A DNA stretch of 7,693 bases from an uncultured Bacteroidales bacterium (GTDB taxonomy: Bacteria > Bacteroidota > Bacteroidia > Bacteroidales > Muribaculaceae). Both the position numbers and the translations under genes were made by a program. The stretch spans positions 1 through 7,693 of the forward strand of contig USIN01000076.1 in NCBI GenBank assembly GCA_900554715.1. Reading direction: 5' to 3'. The first letter of the stretch is position 1. Each line of letters opens with the position of its first letter. A model generated the notes under the pieces. The model was not told the origin of the DNA. It saw nothing but the letters and a program-made list of their open reading frames with translations, and did no database searches. Shown in pieces: positions 5,287 to 7,693 of this stretch.

Positions 5287-5794
5287 GACGTCGTCTTATC
5301 GAGAGGCTGTCGATGGCATAAATAGCGATAAAAGTGAAAATCGTGCTGGAGATTGTTCTCAGTGCCAGCATCTTGATGTTGAAAAACTGAAAAGCCTCGA
5401 TCATGAATACCGTCAGGCAGTAGAACGCCGTCATCGTAATCAGATATTTCATATATGCCGCCGAACCCATGGCCGATATCGACGGGCACTGTCCGCCGAG
5501 CTGGTCGTCGAGTGAGACATAGAGATGGAAGACCGGGCGCCGTACGAAGGCCAGCAGTGTGCAGGCCATGGCGTTGACGCCGACGGTGTCCGAGAAGATG
5601 TCGACTGACAGGCCGGTGATGAAGCCTATCGTCAGGGCGGCGTTGACCGACACGGTCATCGGCAGTCGTATGATGAGATATATGAATACGAGCGGAATCG
5701 CCACATTGAACAATATCAGATTGTTGAATATGACGGCTTGTGCCGGTATCAGCAGCAGGAACAGCAGTATGAAATTGAGGATGGTCTTGCTCAT
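5270..5794 (-). CDS. mreD: MreD, rod shape-determining membrane protein
   Basis: This is a 174-residue, highly hydrophobic protein with about five or six membrane segments (around 6-25, 31-45, 50-68, 74-84, 115-135 and 145-163). The conserved MreD stretch is GFITGLSVDIFSDTVGVNA (57-75), followed by a family-like helix ending in AFVRRP (82-87). A basic tail (RRRHEKKL) ends in the cytoplasm. MreD is a membrane partner of MreC and helps couple MreB to RodA and PBP2; no enzymatic activity is known. Its ATG overlaps the mreC stop by 4 bases (5791-5794, ATGA) and its own end overlaps the mrdA start by 17 bases, so translation along this part of the operon is probably coupled. MreD sequences diverge strongly, so the call rests on the motif, topology and position between mreC and mrdA. 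Confidence 0.92.
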   Translation of the reverse strand: MSKTILNFILLFLLLIPAQAVIFNNLILFNVAIPLVFIYLIIRLPMTVSVNAALTIGFITGLSVDIFSDTVGVNAMACTLLAFVRRPVFHLYVSLDDQLGGQCPSISAMGSAAYMKYLITMTAFYCLTVFMIEAFQFFNIKMLALRTISSTIFTFIAIYAIDSLSIRRRHEKKL

Positions 5795-6648
5795 TTGCTT
5801 TTTTTCTGTGCTATGTCGCTGCCTTCGACGGTCACGATTTCGTCTTTGCGGTTGTTGACGACTATCTGTACGTTGCTCAGAGCCGTGAAGTCGGCGAAGA
5901 GTCTGATTTTAAGGGTGAAGAAATTCTCGCTGTGCTCCTTGTCGTCGTCGAGGACTATGCCGACAGGCAGCCCGGGCGGGAAAACCGCCGAGTAGCCGCT
6001 TGTGACGATAGTGTCGCCGGGGTGGTAGACCGTGTGGCGTGGCAGTTCCTCGAGCAATGCGACTTCGGGGTCTTCGCCGCCCCAGACGAGCGAACCGAAG
6101 TTGTCGCTGCCTTTTATCTTGCAGCTCAGTCTGAAGTTGGGGTTGAGCAGCGAGATGACGCGGGCGCTGTGGGCTGTGGCGGCGCTGACGATACCGACAA
6201 CGCCGTTCTGGTCGATTACGCCCAGCTCGGGCACTACTCCGTCGAGGGTGCCTTTGTTGACAGTCAGATAGTTGTAGGGCTTCGAGACGCTGTTGTTGAT
6301 GACACCGGCGACGATGAAGTCGAAGTGTGCCACGCCCGAGTCGACTACCATCGTGTCGGCGTAGCCGGCCTCGCGGTAGCGTTCGAGCTGTTCGCGCAGG
6401 TCGATCACTTCTTTCTCGAGGGCAGCGTTGCGGCGGTTGAGGTCTTCGTTGATGTCGCGCAGGTTGAAATATGACGTGACGTTGTTGCTTGCCTCATAGA
6501 CGGTCGCCGACACCGTGTTGGCCGATGTCAGAAGCACATGCCGCTGATAGGGGTTGTCGCCGGCGAGCAGCACACAGCTTATCACCATATAAAAGGCGAA
6601 GACAAACCATTTGCTGTTGCGTATGAAGAAGTTGAATAGTTCGTGCAC
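5791..6648 (-). CDS. mreC: MreC, periplasmic scaffold of the elongasome
   Basis: MreC spans the inner membrane once, oligomerises in the periplasm and activates PBP2/RodA. The 285-residue protein has a membrane helix at about 13-30 (KWFVFAFYMVISCVLLAG), a coiled coil at about 62-95 (INEDLNRRNAALEKEVIDLR) and two beta domains to about 270. Family landmarks are NKGTLDGVVPELGVIDQNGV (131-150) and the TSGYSAVFPPGLPVG segment (216-230). The start codon is GTG (6646-6648), chosen because it gives the usual short N-terminus before the membrane helix; the next Met (residue 21) would cut the helix. There is no clear Shine-Dalgarno sequence in the 24-base gap after mreB. The low-charge tail ends in QKKSK. 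The stop overlaps the mreD start (ATGA). Length is normal for the family. Confidence 0.95.
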   Translation of the reverse strand: MHELFNFFIRNSKWFVFAFYMVISCVLLAGDNPYQRHVLLTSANTVSATVYEASNNVTSYFNLRDINEDLNRRNAALEKEVIDLREQLERYREAGYADTMVVDSGVAHFDFIVAGVINNSVSKPYNYLTVNKGTLDGVVPELGVIDQNGVVGIVSAATAHSARVISLLNPNFRLSCKIKGSDNFGSLVWGGEDPEVALLEELPRHTVYHPGDTIVTSGYSAVFPPGLPVGIVLDDDKEHSENFFTLKIRLFADFTALSNVQIVVNNRKDEIVTVEGSDIAQKKSK

Positions 6649-6672
6649 GCTCTGCGGAGAGGCTTCTTTTGA

Positions 6673-7686
6673 TTAGCGGATAAGGAACGAGAATTTGTCG
6701 ATGTTCTTGAGCGCCACGCCTGTGCCTTTGGCCACGGCGAGCAGCGGGTCTTCGGCGATGTGGAACTGGATGCCGATCTTGTCGGTCAGGCGCTTGTCGA
6801 GACCGCGCAGCATCGCGCCGCCGCCGGCAAGATAGATGCCGTTGCGCACGATGTCGGCGTAGAGCTCAGGCGGTGTCTGCTCGAGGGCGCTGAGGACGGC
6901 AGCCTCGATCTTCGAGATGGTCTTCTCGATGCAGTGGCTGATTTCCTGATAGCTCACGGGCACTTCCATAGGCAGGGCCGTCATGACGTTGGGGCCGTGG
7001 ACGACGTAGTCCTCCGGCGGATTCTCGAGTTCGGTGAGGGCCGAGCCGACGTTCATCTTGATCTGTTCGGCCGTGCGTACGCCGACCTTGACGTTGTGGG
7101 CGCGGCGCATGTGGTTCTGGATGTCGTCGGTGAGATCGTCGCCGGCAATCGAGATGCTCATGTTGCTGACGATGCCGCCGAGCGAGATGACGGCGATTTC
7201 GGTCGTGCCTCCGCCTATATCGACAATCATGTTGCCTTCGGGCGCCTCGACGTCGAGGCCGATGCCGAGGGCGGCTGCCATAGGCTCGTAGATCATGTAG
7301 ACGTCACGGCCGTCGGCGTGCTCCGACGAGTCGCGCACGGCGCGTATCTCGACTTCGGTCGAGCCCGAGGGAATGCCGACGACCATGCGGAGCGAGGGCG
7401 AGAACCAGTTGTTTTTCGAACTTGCTTTTTTGACAAGGCCGCGAATCATCAGTTCGGCGGCGTTGAAGTCGGCGATGACGCCTTTGCGCAGAGGTCGCAC
7501 CGTGCGTATGCCCGGGTGGCCTTTGCCCTCCATCATGTGGGCTTCCTTGCCTACGGCGATGAGCTTGTCGGTGCGGTTGTCGAGAGCCACGATCGAGGGT
7601 TCGTTGATGACAATCTTGTCGTTGTGGATTATTATCGTGTTGGCTGTGCCAAGGTCGATGCCGATATCCATTGACATACCAAACAT
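6673..7686 (-). CDS. mreB: MreB, actin-like rod shape-determining protein
   Basis: MreB forms ATP-dependent membrane-bound filaments that guide the cell-wall elongation complex. The 337-residue protein has all actin-fold nucleotide motifs: phosphate 1 DLGTANT (11-17), the connecting stretch VIADFNAAELMIRGL (70-84), IPSGSTEVEIRAVRDS (105-120), the YEPMAAALG segment with Glu134 at the catalytic position, phosphate 2 DIGGGTTEIA (156-165), RTAEQIKMNVGSA (204-216) and the adenosine motif GGGAMLRGLDKRL (288-300). It is close to full length for the family. The N-terminus before DLGTAN is only ten residues (MFGMSMDIGI), hydrophobic rather than a long amphipathic helix, and the loop NNWFSPS (92-98) could add membrane contact. 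The ATG is 7 bases from the window edge, so the promoter and any further upstream start cannot be checked. It is the first gene of mreBCD-mrdA-rodA seen here. Confidence 0.97.
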   Translation of the reverse strand: MFGMSMDIGIDLGTANTIIIHNDKIVINEPSIVALDNRTDKLIAVGKEAHMMEGKGHPGIRTVRPLRKGVIADFNAAELMIRGLVKKASSKNNWFSPSLRMVVGIPSGSTEVEIRAVRDSSEHADGRDVYMIYEPMAAALGIGLDVEAPEGNMIVDIGGGTTEIAVISLGGIVSNMSISIAGDDLTDDIQNHMRRAHNVKVGVRTAEQIKMNVGSALTELENPPEDYVVHGPNVMTALPMEVPVSYQEISHCIEKTISKIEAAVLSALEQTPPELYADIVRNGIYLAGGGAMLRGLDKRLTDKIGIQFHIAEDPLLAVAKGTGVALKNIDKFSFLIR

Positions 7687-7693
7687 TTTATTG

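Noticed and set aside
6760..7674. Long 304-codon plus-strand open frame opposite mreB
   Set aside because: It is an exact antisense shadow of a conserved gene. The sequence is low-complexity in Asp, Val, Ala, Arg and His, as expected from the reverse reading of GC-rich codons, and it has no domain-like pattern.

Overview
The window looks like chromosomal DNA of a Bacteroidota, most likely a Bacteroidales gut commensal. The evidence is the gene order mreB-mreC-mreD-mrdA-rodA on the minus strand, the Bacteroidales-like sequences of MreB, MreC, PBP2, RodA and the HtrA/Deg-type protease, and starts with A-rich leaders and no clear Shine-Dalgarno sequences. A Muribaculaceae-type genome is plausible, but that is an impression rather than a measurement. 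I see no transposase, integrase, phage structural gene, tRNA or rRNA.

Layout, left to right. (1) Positions 1-475, plus strand: the C-terminal end of a periplasmic HtrA/Deg-type serine protease (end of PDZ1, then PDZ2), followed by a GC-rich hairpin that probably terminates it. (2) Positions 589-1724, plus strand: a compact four-gene envelope operon. It has two tandem paralogous YtxH-type single-pass proteins, a YqjE/holin-3_6-type membrane protein, and a small basic protein of no recognised family. Two of its three junctions are 4-base ATGA overlaps, and the third carries a strong hairpin. (3) Positions 1725-1988: a convergent intergenic region holding an intrinsic terminator, three copies of a 17-base sequence at an exact 33-base period, and two adjacent hairpins, the second ending in a T-run. 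(4) Positions 1989-7686, minus strand: the rod-shape/elongasome operon, transcribed right to left as mreB, mreC, mreD, mrdA (PBP2), rodA. The last three junctions overlap (4, 17 and about 20 bases) and mreC begins with GTG. The promoter of this operon lies beyond the right edge.

How the genes work together. MreB filaments, through MreC and MreD, position the glycosyltransferase RodA and the transpeptidase PBP2 to insert peptidoglycan along the side wall. The plus-strand operon encodes only small membrane or membrane-associated proteins. Its architecture resembles the enterobacterial yqjD-yqjE-yqjK cluster, which suggests an envelope or stress role, but its function is not shown by sequence alone. 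The parts least explained by known genes are the fourth gene of that operon, the 33-base-period repeats with their adjoining hairpins, and two hairpins with compensatory base changes that flank the YtxH pair.
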